Notes under the pieces: generated by a model
What the model saw: only the letters and a program-made list of their open reading frames with translations
Told to the model about the DNA's origin: nothing
Databases searched by the model: none
NCBI RefSeq assembly: GCF_004349135.1
Contig: NZ_SMFN01000004.1
Location: 124,001-188,000, forward strand
Source of the DNA: Flavobacterium sandaracinum
GTDB taxonomy: Bacteria; Bacteroidota; Bacteroidia; Flavobacteriales; Flavobacteriaceae
Length of the DNA stretch: 64,000 nucleotides
Direction of reading: 5' to 3'
Made by a program: the position numbers and the translations under genes
Shown here: one piece after another, positions 18,298-26,962 of the stretch
Numbering within the stretch: position 1 is the first letter of the stretch
Layout of the letters: each line of letters opens with the position of its first letter

Positions 18298-19350
18298 TTA
18301 AAAAGATTGAAATTTATAAATGGTTTTATGATAATATAACTCTCCTTTTCTCAAAACAGAAGACGGAAAATGTTCGTGATTGGGCGCATCAGGGAAATTT
18401 TGGGTCTCAAAACAAATGCCGCTTGTGGGATGATAACTAGCATTTTCTTTCCCCTTTATTGTATTAAAGCAATTTCCGCCAACATAGATGTGAACTGCGG
18501 GCTGATTCGTATAAACAGACATTTTCAAAGTTTTGTCACTATTAAATAGAGATGCTGCGTATTCTTTTTCCTTATTTAAAATAAAAGTAGTGTCAATTTT
18601 TGACGGACAGGTTCTCGCCGCGGTAAAATCAAAAGGACAATTAGCAACATTGAGAAACCGTCCTGTTGGAATTCCCGAAGCTGTGGTTTCTAATATTCGT
18701 TGAGAATTTACACGCATTTCCTGATTTACAACGCTGGATTGATGCCCATCAAGATTGAAATAACTATGGTGCGTTAAGTTTATAATAGTATCTTCTGTTG
18801 TGCTGGCAATGTATTCTATGATTAATTCATTCTCGTCTGAGAGCATATAAGTCAAATCAACCGACAGTTCACCCGGAAAATGCTCCTCATCATCCGCACT
18901 TACGCACGTAAAAGTTACGGAAGGATTTTTGCCTTCACTGTATTTTTTTAATTTCCAATTTTTTTGGCTAAAGCCAATCGATCCGCCATGCAATGAATTC
19001 CCGTTGTTGTTTTTATTAAGGGAAATTGTTTTTCCGTTCAGTTTGAATTCACCTTCATTTATTCTTCCGGCAAATCGTCCTACGGTTGCGCCCAGATAAG
19101 GCGCACTCTCTAAATTAAAGGACTGCATATAGGCGTCCAAAGTGTCAAAACCTAAAACTACATCTACAAAATCTCCGTTTTTCAATGGAACTTTTAAGGA
19201 AGTAAGTGTAGCGCCAAAACCCATCACTTTCATTTGAATACCATTTTTATTTGCAAGTTCACAAATAGAAACCTCTTCCCCATCTGGCATGAAACCAAAT
19301 GATTCCATTGCAGAATTGGATTTAAAATGTGATATGTGTTTTATTTTCAT
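18298..19350 (-). CDS. galM: Aldose 1-epimerase (galactose mutarotase)
   Basis: Interconverts beta- and alpha-galactose, supplying the alpha-anomer to GalK. Family features: GATLTSLKVPLKNG near residue 45, the GRFAGRINEG motif near residue 90, the NLTHHSYFNLDGH active-site histidines near 190, and the C-terminal CFETQNFPDAPNH with the catalytic glutamate. There is no signal peptide, so it is cytoplasmic. It is the first gene of the minus-strand galactan operon, facing the GntR-type regulator. Confidence 0.95.
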   Translation of the reverse strand: MKIKHISHFKSNSAMESFGFMPDGEEVSICELANKNGIQMKVMGFGATLTSLKVPLKNGDFVDVVLGFDTLDAYMQSFNLESAPYLGATVGRFAGRINEGEFKLNGKTISLNKNNNGNSLHGGSIGFSQKNWKLKKYSEGKNPSVTFTCVSADDEEHFPGELSVDLTYMLSDENELIIEYIASTTEDTIINLTHHSYFNLDGHQSSVVNQEMRVNSQRILETTASGIPTGRFLNVANCPFDFTAARTCPSKIDTTFILNKEKEYAASLFNSDKTLKMSVYTNQPAVHIYVGGNCFNTIKGKENASYHPTSGICFETQNFPDAPNHEHFPSSVLRKGELYYHKTIYKFQSF

Positions 19351-19375
19351 GATTTAATTATGAAATGTGAAAAAC

Positions 19376-19420
19376 CAAAAGTAAATTAATTGCTATTATT
19401 AACATACCAGTACCTACCAG
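19376..19420. promoter_or_regulatory. galM/GntR intergenic promoter and operator candidate
   Basis: On the minus strand TACTTTTG (19383-19376) fits the -7 box of the galM operon, 26 nt before its ATG. Where the -33 element should be there is instead a direct repeat TACCAG at 19405-19410 and 19415-19420, spaced exactly 10 bp, one helical turn. Its location in the 103-bp gap shared with a regulator gene makes it the natural operator candidate. Confidence 0.5.
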
Positions 19421-19453
19421 TTTTTTGTATATTGCCAAGAAATTCACTGCTGT

Positions 19454-20452
19454 ATGAAAATAATTTCGATTCAGAACAACCTTGGAGTTCCTAAATACCG
19501 ACAAATAATTAGTTCCGTCGAGAAGGCAATAGAAGATGAAAACCTACAAAAAGGAGACAAACTCCCCTCCGTAAACAAAGTTTGCCTTGAATTCTCCTTG
19601 TCCCGTGATACGGTTTTGCAAGCCTATGAAGAATTGAAAAAAAGAGGAATAATTTATGCTATTCCCGGTAAAGGATATTATGTAAAAAGCGTTGAAATCA
19701 CCATAAAACAAAGGATATTTTTACTTTTTGACGAATTAAATATTTTCAAGGAAGACTTATATAATTCTTTTCTGGAAAACATTGGAAATAATGTTCAAGT
19801 TGACATTTTCTTTCATCATTTTAATACGCCCGTTTTCCAAAAACTAATTAATGACAGTAACGGAAATTACACTAAATACATTATTATGCCAACCAATTTA
19901 GCCGAGGCAGCATCAGCTATAAAAACCCTACCAGTTAACGAAGTATACATATTAGATCAAACCAATCCCGAACTAAAATCGTATCCGGCCGTATATCAGA
20001 ATTTCGTAAAAGACATTTATGACGGATTATTGAAAGGAAAATCCAAGCTGAACAAATATGAAAAACTAATTATGATATTCCCGGGATTCCGCGAACCGCT
20101 AGGAATGAAAATTGGCTTTCATAATTTTTGTAAAGACTATGATTTTAGTTGTGATATTATTACCGAGTTTAGAAACAGGGAAATCAAGAAAGGGGAAGTT
20201 TACATCATTCCGAGCGATAGAGATTTAGTACGCGTTATTGAAAAAGCAAAGATTCAAAAACTACAATTAGGCAGTGATTACGGTATTATCTCATACAATG
20301 AAACACCACTAAAAAAAGTAGTTGAAAACGGAATCACAACAATTTCAACCAATTTTGAGGTAATGGGAAAGGTATTGGCAGAAATGATTTTAAAAGGCAA
20401 AAAAGAACAAATTGAGAACAAAAGCGCTTTGATTATTAGGAATTCGCTGTGA
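19454..20452 (+). CDS. GntR-family regulator with LacI/GalR-type sensor domain
   Basis: Transcription factor of 332 residues. The N-terminal winged helix (about 1-78) is of the GntR type: KYRQIISSVEKAIEDENLQKGDKLPSV... then LSRDTVLQAYEELKKRGII and GKGYYV. The rest (about 85-332) resembles periplasmic-binding-protein sensor domains of LacI/GalR type, ending with VMGKVLAEMILKGKKEQ. This GntR-HTH plus sugar-sensor architecture is shared with AraR-like repressors. It is divergent from the galactan operon, so galactose or a galacto-oligosaccharide is the likely effector (inference). Confidence 0.9.
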   Translation: MKIISIQNNLGVPKYRQIISSVEKAIEDENLQKGDKLPSVNKVCLEFSLSRDTVLQAYEELKKRGIIYAIPGKGYYVKSVEITIKQRIFLLFDELNIFKEDLYNSFLENIGNNVQVDIFFHHFNTPVFQKLINDSNGNYTKYIIMPTNLAEAASAIKTLPVNEVYILDQTNPELKSYPAVYQNFVKDIYDGLLKGKSKLNKYEKLIMIFPGFREPLGMKIGFHNFCKDYDFSCDIITEFRNREIKKGEVYIIPSDRDLVRVIEKAKIQKLQLGSDYGIISYNETPLKKVVENGITTISTNFEVMGKVLAEMILKGKKEQIENKSALIIRNSL

Positions 20453-20463
20453 CATAAAACCAA

Positions 20464-20495
20464 AAAAACCGCTTCGAAAGAGCTGTTTTTGTAAC
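20464..20495 (+). terminator. Terminator candidate of the GntR gene
   Basis: Arms 20464-20473 and 20481-20490 pair over 10 bp with one mismatch, loop of 7 nt, ending in five T; 12 nt after the stop codon. Confidence 0.5.
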
Positions 20496-20647
20496 CGGAG
20501 CCGAAGAAATATATAATCCAAATTACTTTATTTTCAAAACTACATCGATTAATGGATATGTAGCAATAATACCCTATTTTTACCTAACTTTTTAAATTAG
20601 AGAATTCCAAGGTTGAAGAATAAAAGTAAAATCTAAAATGTACTTTC

Positions 20648-21670
20648 GTGAGTGAATTAACACCAAATAATAATAACTTTATCTTATATACTGCACCAAA
20701 TGGCAGTATAAAAATAGAGGCATTTATTCAAGGAGAAACCATTTGGCTAACACAACAGAAAATAGCTGATTTATTTGACGTGGATAGGACAGTCGTGACC
20801 AAACACTTGAAAAACATTTTTCAAGAGAATGAATTACTAAAAGAGGCAACAAGTGCAAAATTTGCACAAGTTCAAACAGAAGGTGACAGAGAAGTAAAAC
20901 GCAATATTGAATACTACAATTTAGATGCAATTATTTCAGTTGGATACCGTGTAAACTCAAGCAAAGCAACCCAGTTTCGTATTTGGGCAACAAACACCCT
21001 TAAAGAGTACATCATCAAAGGGTTTGCCATGGATGATGAACGTTTAAAGCAAGGGACTAGTACTTTTGACAAAGATTATTTTAAAGAACTACTGGATAGA
21101 GTTCGTTCTATTCGAACAAGTGAACGTAGAATATACCAACAAATCACTGATATATTTGCAGAATGTAGCATAGATTACAACCCAAAAGCAGAAGTAACCA
21201 AGAACTTTTACGCTACCATTCAAAACAAATTCCATTTTGCTATTACAGGGAAAACAGCAGCCGAAATCATTTATATAAAAGCGGATAGTTCAAAACCACA
21301 AATGGGATTGACAACTTTCAAAAATTCCCCAAACGGAAGAATTTTAAAATTGGACACTGGAATAGCCAAAAACTATCTCGAAGAAAAAGAAATTAAACAA
21401 CTGGAACGTACCGTTTCTGGGTATTTTGATTACATCGAAAATCTTATTGAACGAAGAAACACCTTTACAATGGCAGCCTTAGCAGAAAGCGTGAACAAGT
21501 TCCTAAGTTTTAACGAATATAAAGTTTTAGAAGGTTTGGGAACAATTTCGCACCAACAAGCGATAAATAGAGCATCCAACGAATACGATAATTTTAATAA
21601 AACACAAAAAATAAACTCTGATTTTGATAAGCAGATTAAAGGTTTGGATAATTTGGATAAAAGGAATTAA
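20648..21670 (+). CDS. RhuM-family protein
   Basis: A 340-residue protein of the RhuM family (named from Salmonella pathogenicity island 3; function not established). The N-terminal part has a helix-turn-helix-like stretch, WLTQQKIADLFDVDRTVVTKHLKNI (about residues 32-56), and the family core REVKRNIEYYNLDAIISVGYRVNS...FRIWATNTLKEYIIKGF follows. The start is GTG at 20648; an ATG ten bases upstream is out of frame and closes at once. Such genes are usually horizontally acquired and scattered in accessory regions. Here it stands alone between the GntR gene and a tRNA, with no integrase or visible attachment site. Confidence 0.88.
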   Translation: MSELTPNNNNFILYTAPNGSIKIEAFIQGETIWLTQQKIADLFDVDRTVVTKHLKNIFQENELLKEATSAKFAQVQTEGDREVKRNIEYYNLDAIISVGYRVNSSKATQFRIWATNTLKEYIIKGFAMDDERLKQGTSTFDKDYFKELLDRVRSIRTSERRIYQQITDIFAECSIDYNPKAEVTKNFYATIQNKFHFAITGKTAAEIIYIKADSSKPQMGLTTFKNSPNGRILKLDTGIAKNYLEEKEIKQLERTVSGYFDYIENLIERRNTFTMAALAESVNKFLSFNEYKVLEGLGTISHQQAINRASNEYDNFNKTQKINSDFDKQIKGLDNLDKRN

Positions 21671-21730
21671 AGAGTGAGTTTGTAAAATTTTGAGAAACAA
21701 TAAAACTCAGCAACCTTTTAGCCACCCTTA

Positions 21731-21770
21731 AAAAGCAAAAAGCCTCTTAATCAAATGATTAAGAAGCTTT
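21731..21770 (-). terminator. Terminator of the tRNA-Leu transcript
   Basis: Arms 21739-21753 and 21756-21770 pair over 15 bp with one G-U and a 2-nt loop. On the minus strand the stem is followed by a T run. It begins 4 nt beyond the tRNA 3' end. Confidence 0.85.
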
Positions 21771-21774
21771 TAAG

Positions 21775-21854
21775 TACCCGGAGCCGGAGTCGAACCGGCA
21801 CGGTTTCCCACAGGTGTTTGAGACCAGCGCGTCTACCAATTCCGCCATCCGGGC
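21775..21854 (-). tRNA. tRNA-Leu (CAA)
   Basis: An 80-nt tRNA on the minus strand. The acceptor stem pairs GCCCGGA (21854-21848) with TCCGGGT (one G-U), discriminator A73, CCA not encoded. The D-loop GGTAGACGC and a variable arm are typical of tRNA-Leu, and GCCGG-TTCGACT-CCGGC is the T-arm. The anticodon loop CTCAAAC gives U33 then CAA, reading UUG. The anticodon stem has one T-T mismatch in my alignment. It has a promoter, a hairpin leader and a terminator of its own. Confidence 0.9.
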
Positions 21855-21864
21855 TTAGCAGACA

Positions 21865-21886
21865 TGAAATAACAACAGTTATTTCA
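21865..21886. other. Perfect hairpin just upstream of tRNA-Leu
   Basis: TGAAATAAC (21865-21873) is perfectly inverted at 21878-21886 with a 4-nt loop, 11 nt upstream of the mature 5' end. It lies in the transcribed leader if the predicted promoter is right, and could guide 5' processing. Confidence 0.5.
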
Positions 21887-21942
21887 ACGCAATAAAAGAT
21901 GTGATTGTGTTTAAATCAACCATCAATTCCTTTAACACGGTG

Positions 21943-21972
21943 CAAATGTAAAAAATAATATTAAATGTTCAA
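21943..21972 (-). promoter_or_regulatory. Promoter of tRNA-Leu
   Basis: TTG (21972-21970), 19 nt, TACATTTG (21950-21943) on the minus strand matches the Bacteroidota consensus at all specified positions. The start near 21937 would give a leader of about 80 nt. Confidence 0.65.
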
Positions 21973-22016
21973 CTAAAAATACTTAATTTTTTCCTTTCAG
22001 AGTTGAATAAATTTTA

Positions 22017-22024
22017 TAAATTTG
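22017..22024 (+). promoter_or_regulatory. -7 box candidate of prs
   Basis: TAAATTTG fits TAnnTTTG; it is 121 nt before the prs ATG, so the leader would be long (about 115 nt). The nearest TTG is 11 nt upstream, shorter than consensus. Confidence 0.4.
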
Positions 22025-22145
22025 CACCTCGTTAAAACGACACACACACAACTAACTACACCCGAGGCTAATACAAACATAAAGCTATTGACAAATCAAA
22101 TAGCCGAACTGTATGGAGTGCAGCGGAATAAAAACAACAAATTAA

Positions 22146-23087
22146 ATGTCACACCTAGAACCAGAAGCTAAAATTTTTGCTTGTTCACAAAGTGTCTATC
22201 TTGCTGAGAAAATAGCAAAGGAATACGGAATCCCATTAGGGAAAATCACCATGTCAAAATACAGCGACGGTGAGTTTCAACCTTCTTATGAAGAGTCTAT
22301 CAGAGGATTGCGCGTATTTATTGTATGTTCGACTTTTCCAACGGCAGATAATTTGATGGAAATGTTACTAATGATTGATGCTGCAAAACGTGCTTCGGCA
22401 AGACACATTACAGCAGTAATTCCTTACTTTGGTTGGGCAAGACAAGATAGAAAAGACAAGCCAAGAGTTCCGATAGGAGCTAAACTAGTAGCTAATTTAT
22501 TAGATGCAGCAGGCGCAACAAGAGTAATGACCATGGATTTGCACGCCGATCAAATTCAAGGATTCTTTGAAAAACCGGTAGACCATCTTTTTGCCTCAAC
22601 CATCTTTTTGCCTTATGTGAAAAGTTTAGGTTTAGACAATTTGACTATTGCTTCTCCAGATATGGGAGGTTCAAAAAGAGCATATGCGTATTCTAAATTT
22701 TTAGAATCGGATGTGGTAATTTGCTACAAACAAAGAAAAGAAGCCAACATTATCGACACCATGGAATTAATTGGTGAGGTAAAAGGTAGAAATGTAATCT
22801 TAGTAGATGACATGATTGATACCGGAGGCACTTTGGCGAAAGCCGCAGATTTAATGATCGAAAAAGGAGCATTGAGCGTAAGAGCGATTTGTACCCACGC
22901 GATTTTATCTGGCGATGCTTACGAAAAAATAGAAAATTCTAAATTATTAGAATTAATCGTTACCGATTCTATTCCGTTAAAGAAAGAATCTAACAAAATA
23001 AGAGTGTTGAGTTGTGCGCCACTTTTTGCTGAAGTTATGCACATGGTACATCATAACAATTCCATTAGTGGAAAGTTTATAATGTAA
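22146..23087 (+). CDS. prs: Ribose-phosphate pyrophosphokinase
   Basis: Makes phosphoribosyl pyrophosphate from ribose-5-phosphate and ATP for purine, pyrimidine, His and NAD synthesis. The protein (313 residues) has the class I signatures: KYSDGEF near residue 38, the [11 protein letters not shown] metal/substrate site near residue 130 and the PRPP-binding loop [18 protein letters not shown] near residue 220. It is followed 43 nt later by rplY on the same strand with no terminator between, so the two are probably co-transcribed. Confidence 0.98.
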   Translation: MSHLEPEAKIFACSQSVYLAEKIAKEYGIPLGKITMSKYSDGEFQPSYEESIRGLRVFIVCSTFPTADNLMEMLLMIDAAKRASARHITAVIPYFGWARQDRKDKPRVPIGAKLVANLLDAAGATRVMTMDLHADQIQGFFEKPVDHLFASTIFLPYVKSLGLDNLTIASPDMGGSKRAYAYSKFLESDVVICYKQRKEANIIDTMELIGEVKGRNVILVDDMIDTGGTLAKAADLMIEKGALSVRAICTHAILSGDAYEKIENSKLLELIVTDSIPLKKESNKIRVLSCAPLFAEVMHMVHHNNSISGKFIM

Positions 23088-23130
23088 CTCCAAACAAGTA
23101 ATATTATTTAATAACTATATTTTTTTTACA

Positions 23131-23742
23131 ATGAAATCGATTACAATTAAAGGATCAGAAAGAGAAAGCGTGGGTAAAGTTGCGACTAAAGCCCTACGTA
23201 ATGCTGGATTGGTTCCTTGCGTATTATACGGAGGAAATCAGGCAGTTCATTTCTCAGCAGAAGTTATGGCTTTCAAAAACTTGGTTTACACTCCAAACGC
23301 TCACACAGTTGAGATCGATCTTGGAAAAGGAAAATCATTTAACGCTATTTTACAAGATATCCAGGTTCACCCGGTATCTGACAAGATTTTACACATTGAC
23401 TTCTTTCAATTATTTGATGACAAAGAAATCACTATGGAAGTTCCTGTAAAAGTAGTTGGAACATCTAAAGGAGTTCTTGCAGGTGGTGTTTTGCGTTTGA
23501 ACACGCGTAAACTTAAAGTAAAAGCTTTACCAAAAAATCTTCCTGATTTTATTGAAGCTGACATTACTCCACTTGAAATGGGGAACAAATTGTACGTTAC
23601 TAAATTAGTTAACGAAAACTACAAATTGATTCACCCTGACAACACTGTTGTTGCTCAAGTAAGAATCTCTCGTGCAGCTATGAAAGCAGCTCAAGAAGCA
23701 GCAAAAGCAGCGAAAGCTCCTGCAAAAGGAAAGAAAAAATAA
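23131..23742 (+). CDS. rplY: 50S ribosomal protein L25 / general stress protein Ctc
   Basis: 5S rRNA-binding ribosomal protein of the long CTC type (203 residues): an N-terminal L25 domain (about 1-90, starting [23 protein letters not shown]) and a C-terminal TL5-like beta domain (95-180), then an Ala/Lys tail (about 185-203) rich in AAKAA repeats. The prs-rplY order is common in bacteria. A strong terminator follows. Confidence 0.96.
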   Translation: MKSITIKGSERESVGKVATKALRNAGLVPCVLYGGNQAVHFSAEVMAFKNLVYTPNAHTVEIDLGKGKSFNAILQDIQVHPVSDKILHIDFFQLFDDKEITMEVPVKVVGTSKGVLAGGVLRLNTRKLKVKALPKNLPDFIEADITPLEMGNKLYVTKLVNENYKLIHPDNTVVAQVRISRAAMKAAQEAAKAAKAPAKGKKK

Positions 23743-23762
23743 TCTTTTTTCAATCAAATTTA

Positions 23763-23794
23763 AAAGCATCAGTTGTAAAACTGGTGCTTTTTTT
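23763..23794 (+). terminator. Terminator of prs-rplY
   Basis: Arms 23763-23774 and 23779-23790 pair over 12 bp with one G-U; 4-nt loop; the T run extends to 23794. It lies 20 nt after the rplY stop. Confidence 0.88.
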
Positions 23795-23828
23795 ATGATT
23801 TTTAATGGCTACTTATTTTGCATTTTTA

Positions 23829-23934
23829 GGAGCAACACTCCTAAGATATTACACCCTAATCGTCCCGCTTTTCGTTGCAATCTTTTTGCACGCTAAAAAG
23901 CGAGCAATAAGGATTTTCACTACAATCTGGGCTA
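23829..23934 (-). repeat. Structured intergenic repeat, copy A
   Basis: On the minus strand this stretch aligns with DNA flanking the insertion sequence at 51.8-53.3 kb. Shared blocks are TAGCCCAGAT, a block around AGTG-AAATCCTT, and a block around AAAAGATTG-AACG; between the last two lies a central hairpin whose sequence differs between copies but still pairs (here GC-rich, 23889-23904). A second small hairpin (23827-23832 with 23838-23843) closes the other end. A 64-codon ORF across it (23805-23999) is probably fortuitous. I recall similar repeats in other flavobacterial genomes, but cannot check this. Confidence 0.7.
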
Positions 23935-24022
23935 CTCTACACTTTTATTATTCTTTATATAATTCCTCCCTAACATATGGAAATTATCTAAATATGTAAT
24001 AGTCAAATCATGTAATTAAGTT

Positions 24023-24030
24023 TACTTTTG
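24023..24030 (+). promoter_or_regulatory. -7 box candidate of pth
   Basis: TACTTTTG ends 4 nt before the ATG at 24035, so transcription could begin at or near the start codon. No exact -33 TTG is present. Confidence 0.4.
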
Positions 24031-24034
24031 CAAT

Positions 24035-24661
24035 ATGATAAAATGGATTTCAAATTTAATCTCATCACCCAAAATAGAAGACAATACAGCTAATATGAAG
24101 AAATTTTTAATAGTTGGACTTGGTAATATAGGCGCTGAATACGTCAATACAAGACACAACATCGGATTTAAAATAGTGGATTTCTTGGCTAAGAAAGAAG
24201 GAATCAATTTCGAAACCGTAAAACTAGGTGCACTTGCGGAATACAAATTCAAAGGAAGAACTTTTCTGCTTTTGAAACCCAACACTTATATGAATTTAAG
24301 CGGAAAAGCCGTGCAATACTGGATGGACAAGGAAAATATTCCGCTTGAAAACATTCTGGTAATTACCGATGATTTAAATCTTTCTTTTGGAACCATTCGC
24401 ATCCGACAAAAAGGAAGTGATGGCGGACACAACGGACTCAAAAACATCAACTTAGTACTGAACACACAAACCTACGCCCGATTCCGTTTTGGCATCAGCG
24501 ATGAATTCAAAAAAGGAAAACAAGTAGATTACGTTCTTGGCGACTGGGATGATACAGAAAAAACAGCACTTCCGGAACGACTAGAAGTTGGATCAGAGAT
24601 TATAAAATCTTTTGGAACCGCAGGTTTAGAAAACACCATGACTGCTTATAATGGAAAATAA
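24035..24661 (+). CDS. pth: Peptidyl-tRNA hydrolase
   Basis: Releases peptides from prematurely dropped peptidyl-tRNA. The Pth fold begins at MKKFLIVGLGNIG (residue 21 of this call), with Asn31 and the catalytic His41 in NTRHNIGF, then KPNTYMNLSG and the GSDGGHNGLKNI motif. I start at ATG 24035 (208 residues), since the 20-residue lead fits my recollection of flavobacterial homologues; ATG 24095 would give the core enzyme only and would suit a promoter at 24023-24030 if the transcript is not leaderless. Confidence 0.95.
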   Translation: MIKWISNLISSPKIEDNTANMKKFLIVGLGNIGAEYVNTRHNIGFKIVDFLAKKEGINFETVKLGALAEYKFKGRTFLLLKPNTYMNLSGKAVQYWMDKENIPLENILVITDDLNLSFGTIRIRQKGSDGGHNGLKNINLVLNTQTYARFRFGISDEFKKGKQVDYVLGDWDDTEKTALPERLEVGSEIIKSFGTAGLENTMTAYNGK

Positions 24662-24826
24662 AAACGCCTAATGTTAATCCAAGAGAAAAATTATTTAATT
24701 TTACACAAGAGTACTAATTAAACTCAAACAATCAACTACTTACATAGAAAATTACAGCCAGAATCCCATTAAGAGATCACACCAATAATTCCGCTGATTT
24801 CCTTAAATTCAAAAAATACTGACACC

Positions 24827-26863
24827 ATGAAAAAAATTACTTTTCTTTTATTATCAACACTCCTTTTTATGGTCAACGCTACCTTTGCCCAGGTCAGTAA
24901 CACGCAAGAGGTTGTGCTTTTTGGTAAAAAGAAAGTAATCAAAGAAGGATCCATAATTCGTTGTGCCACCACGGAATATGAAGAATATTTAAAATCTAAA
25001 AATCCTAACCGATTGTCTACCATTGAATTTGAAAAATGGATTGCTCCAAAAGTTAACTTGGAGAAAAACAAACCAGTAAATTCGCCTAAAGAATTTAAAA
25101 CAAATGCTGTTATAACCATTCCTGTAGTTGTGCACGTGATTCACAACGGAGACTTATTAGGTGCAGATGAAAATATATTTGATGAGCAAGTAATTTCTCA
25201 AATTCAAGTACTAAATGAAGACTTTAGAAAAAAACTAAACACTCCGGGCTATAACACCAATCCCGTAGGAGCCGATGTAGAAATTGAATTCGCTCTAGCA
25301 AAACGAGATCCTGCAGGCGTTTTATCAAACGGAATAAACCATGTGAATTTAGAGCAAGAAAACTGGTCTACCGACGACATTAATACTATTGTAAAACCAC
25401 AAACACAGTGGGATCCTGAAAAATACTTAAACATTTGGGTAGTAAAATTTACGAGTACAGAACTTTTGGGGTATGCTCAGTTCCCAAGTGCATCTGGACT
25501 TTCTGGCATAAGCGCAGATCCTGGGACAGCTGCTACCGATGGGGTCGTGATTGGATATGCTTTTTTTGGATCCTCCAGCTACTTTCCTGGTGGAACTTAT
25601 GTAACAAATTATGACAAAGGAAGAACTACTTCACATGAAGTAGGACATTGGCTCGGCTTAAGACATATTTGGGGAGACGGAGGATGTGATATTGATGATT
25701 TTTGTAATGACACACCCAATGCGGGTCAAGCAAATGAAGGCTGCCCAACAGGTGTTGATTCCTGCCCCACTTCGCCTGGCTTAGACATGATTGAAAATTA
25801 TATGGACTACACCAATGATGCTTGTATGAACATATTTACGGCAGATCAAAAAACGCGTATGATCACCGTTATGAATAATTCTGTAAGAAGAGTAGCTTTA
25901 AAAACTTCTGATGCGCTTATTCCAGGCGTTGTATTTGCAAATGATGCGGCTACAACTGTTGTAAACTTGAACATTAGTCCTTGTAGTAATTCTTTTCTAC
26001 CAGTTATCAAAATAGTGAACAAAGGAAGCTCAAGATTAACTGCGGCTTCAATCTCTTATGGAGTTGACAATATAAACTTGCAAACGTATAACTGGACCGG
26101 CAATCTTGCCAACAACGAATCCCAAAACATCACCTTAAACAACGTGACTACAAGTGGAGGAAATCATAATTTTACTGCAACAATCATTAGCGCAAATGCA
26201 ACTACAGATCAAAATTCGAATAACAATAGCAACACAGTAAATTTTGATATTACCAAAAACTATGCTACCAACACGGTGACTTTTTCTTTACAATTAGACC
26301 GTTTTGGAACAGAAACCACCTGGGAACTTACTAATGCAACAGGAACTAAACTGTATCAAGGTGGCCCATATACTGATACGCCAACAAACAGTCCACTTCC
26401 CGCACCTATAAACACTAGTTTCAACCTACCAAATAATGGCTGTTATACCCTTACTATTTTTGATACTGAAATGGATGGTCTTTGTTGTGATTACGGAATT
26501 GGTTCATATACGCTATCAACGCCATCAGACGAAATTATTGCTACTGGCGGGCAATTTGGCGAAGTAGAATCTAGGAGTTTTATAATTGGATCACTAGCTA
26601 CAGCCGACTTAACAAACTCAAAATCTGTCTATCTGTATCCCAATCCTACATCAAATATATTGAATCTTGTTATTGAAAATAAATTAGAAACTCCAGAATC
26701 CTATACCATTATCAATAGTTTAGGTCAAATCATAAAAACAAAAAAGATAGAAACAGAGGAGGATCTACGCATAAACGTTTCTACTTTGTCTCAAGGCATT
26801 TATTTTTTAAAATTATCTAAAAATCAAACCGAAACAAGCACAGTTAAGTTCATTAAGAAATAA
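24827..26863 (+). CDS. Secreted M43-family zinc metalloprotease with T9SS type A sorting domain
   Basis: A 678-residue exported protease. The signal peptide covers residues 1-21 (ending TFAQ). A propeptide-like region leads to the pappalysin-type catalytic domain: the zinc site HEVGHWLGLRH spans residues 270-280 (His270, His274, His280, Glu271), and the following disulfide-rich NYMDYTNDACMN loop contains the Met-turn. Residues about 370-580 look like adhesion/jelly-roll domains. The last about 75 residues (YLYPNPTSN...LSQGIYFLKL...KFIKK) are a T9SS type A sorting signal, so it is expected at the cell surface or in the medium. Function likely nutritional proteolysis. A strong terminator follows. 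Confidence 0.93.
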   Translation: MKKITFLLLSTLLFMVNATFAQVSNTQEVVLFGKKKVIKEGSIIRCATTEYEEYLKSKNPNRLSTIEFEKWIAPKVNLEKNKPVNSPKEFKTNAVITIPVVVHVIHNGDLLGADENIFDEQVISQIQVLNEDFRKKLNTPGYNTNPVGADVEIEFALAKRDPAGVLSNGINHVNLEQENWSTDDINTIVKPQTQWDPEKYLNIWVVKFTSTELLGYAQFPSASGLSGISADPGTAATDGVVIGYAFFGSSSYFPGGTYVTNYDKGRTTSHEVGHWLGLRHIWGDGGCDIDDFCNDTPNAGQANEGCPTGVDSCPTSPGLDMIENYMDYTNDACMNIFTADQKTRMITVMNNSVRRVALKTSDALIPGVVFANDAATTVVNLNISPCSNSFLPVIKIVNKGSSRLTAASISYGVDNINLQTYNWTGNLANNESQNITLNNVTTSGGNHNFTATIISANATTDQNSNNNSNTVNFDITKNYATNTVTFSLQLDRFGTETTWELTNATGTKLYQGGPYTDTPTNSPLPAPINTSFNLPNNGCYTLTIFDTEMDGLCCDYGIGSYTLSTPSDEIIATGGQFGEVESRSFIIGSLATADLTNSKSVYLYPNPTSNILNLVIENKLETPESYTIINSLGQIIKTKKIETEEDLRINVSTLSQGIYFLKLSKNQTETSTVKFIKK

Positions 26864-26877
26864 AATAACCCCTAATT

Positions 26878-26916
26878 AACTAAAAAAGGATTGAAGTTTT
26901 CAATCCTTTTTTAGTT
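26878..26916 (+). terminator. Terminator of the M43 protease gene
   Basis: Perfect 18-bp arms, 26878-26895 and 26899-26916, with a 3-nt loop and six T inside the right arm. It is symmetric enough to act both ways. It ends just before the first possible ribF ATG. Confidence 0.9.
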
Positions 26917-26933
26917 ATATCAAATGGATACCT

Positions 26934-26941
26934 TAAATTTG
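26934..26941 (+). promoter_or_regulatory. -7 box candidate of ribF
   Basis: TAAATTTG fits TAnnTTTG, 18 nt after the preceding terminator. The -33 zone falls on the end of the terminator and has TTA rather than TTG. A start near 26947 excludes the ATG at 26924. Confidence 0.45.
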
Positions 26942-26962
26942 CGGTATTATAAAACACTTGCT

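Noticed and set aside
21775..21854. Reading the tRNA as having anticodon TCA (suppressor or selenocysteine type)
   Set aside because: The loop places T33 before CAA; the D-loop, discriminator A73 and size fit tRNA-Leu, and no selA/B genes are nearby.
23805..23999. 64-codon frame downstream of rplY
   Set aside because: It is a translation across structured repeat copy A; the second copy of the repeat has no corresponding frame.
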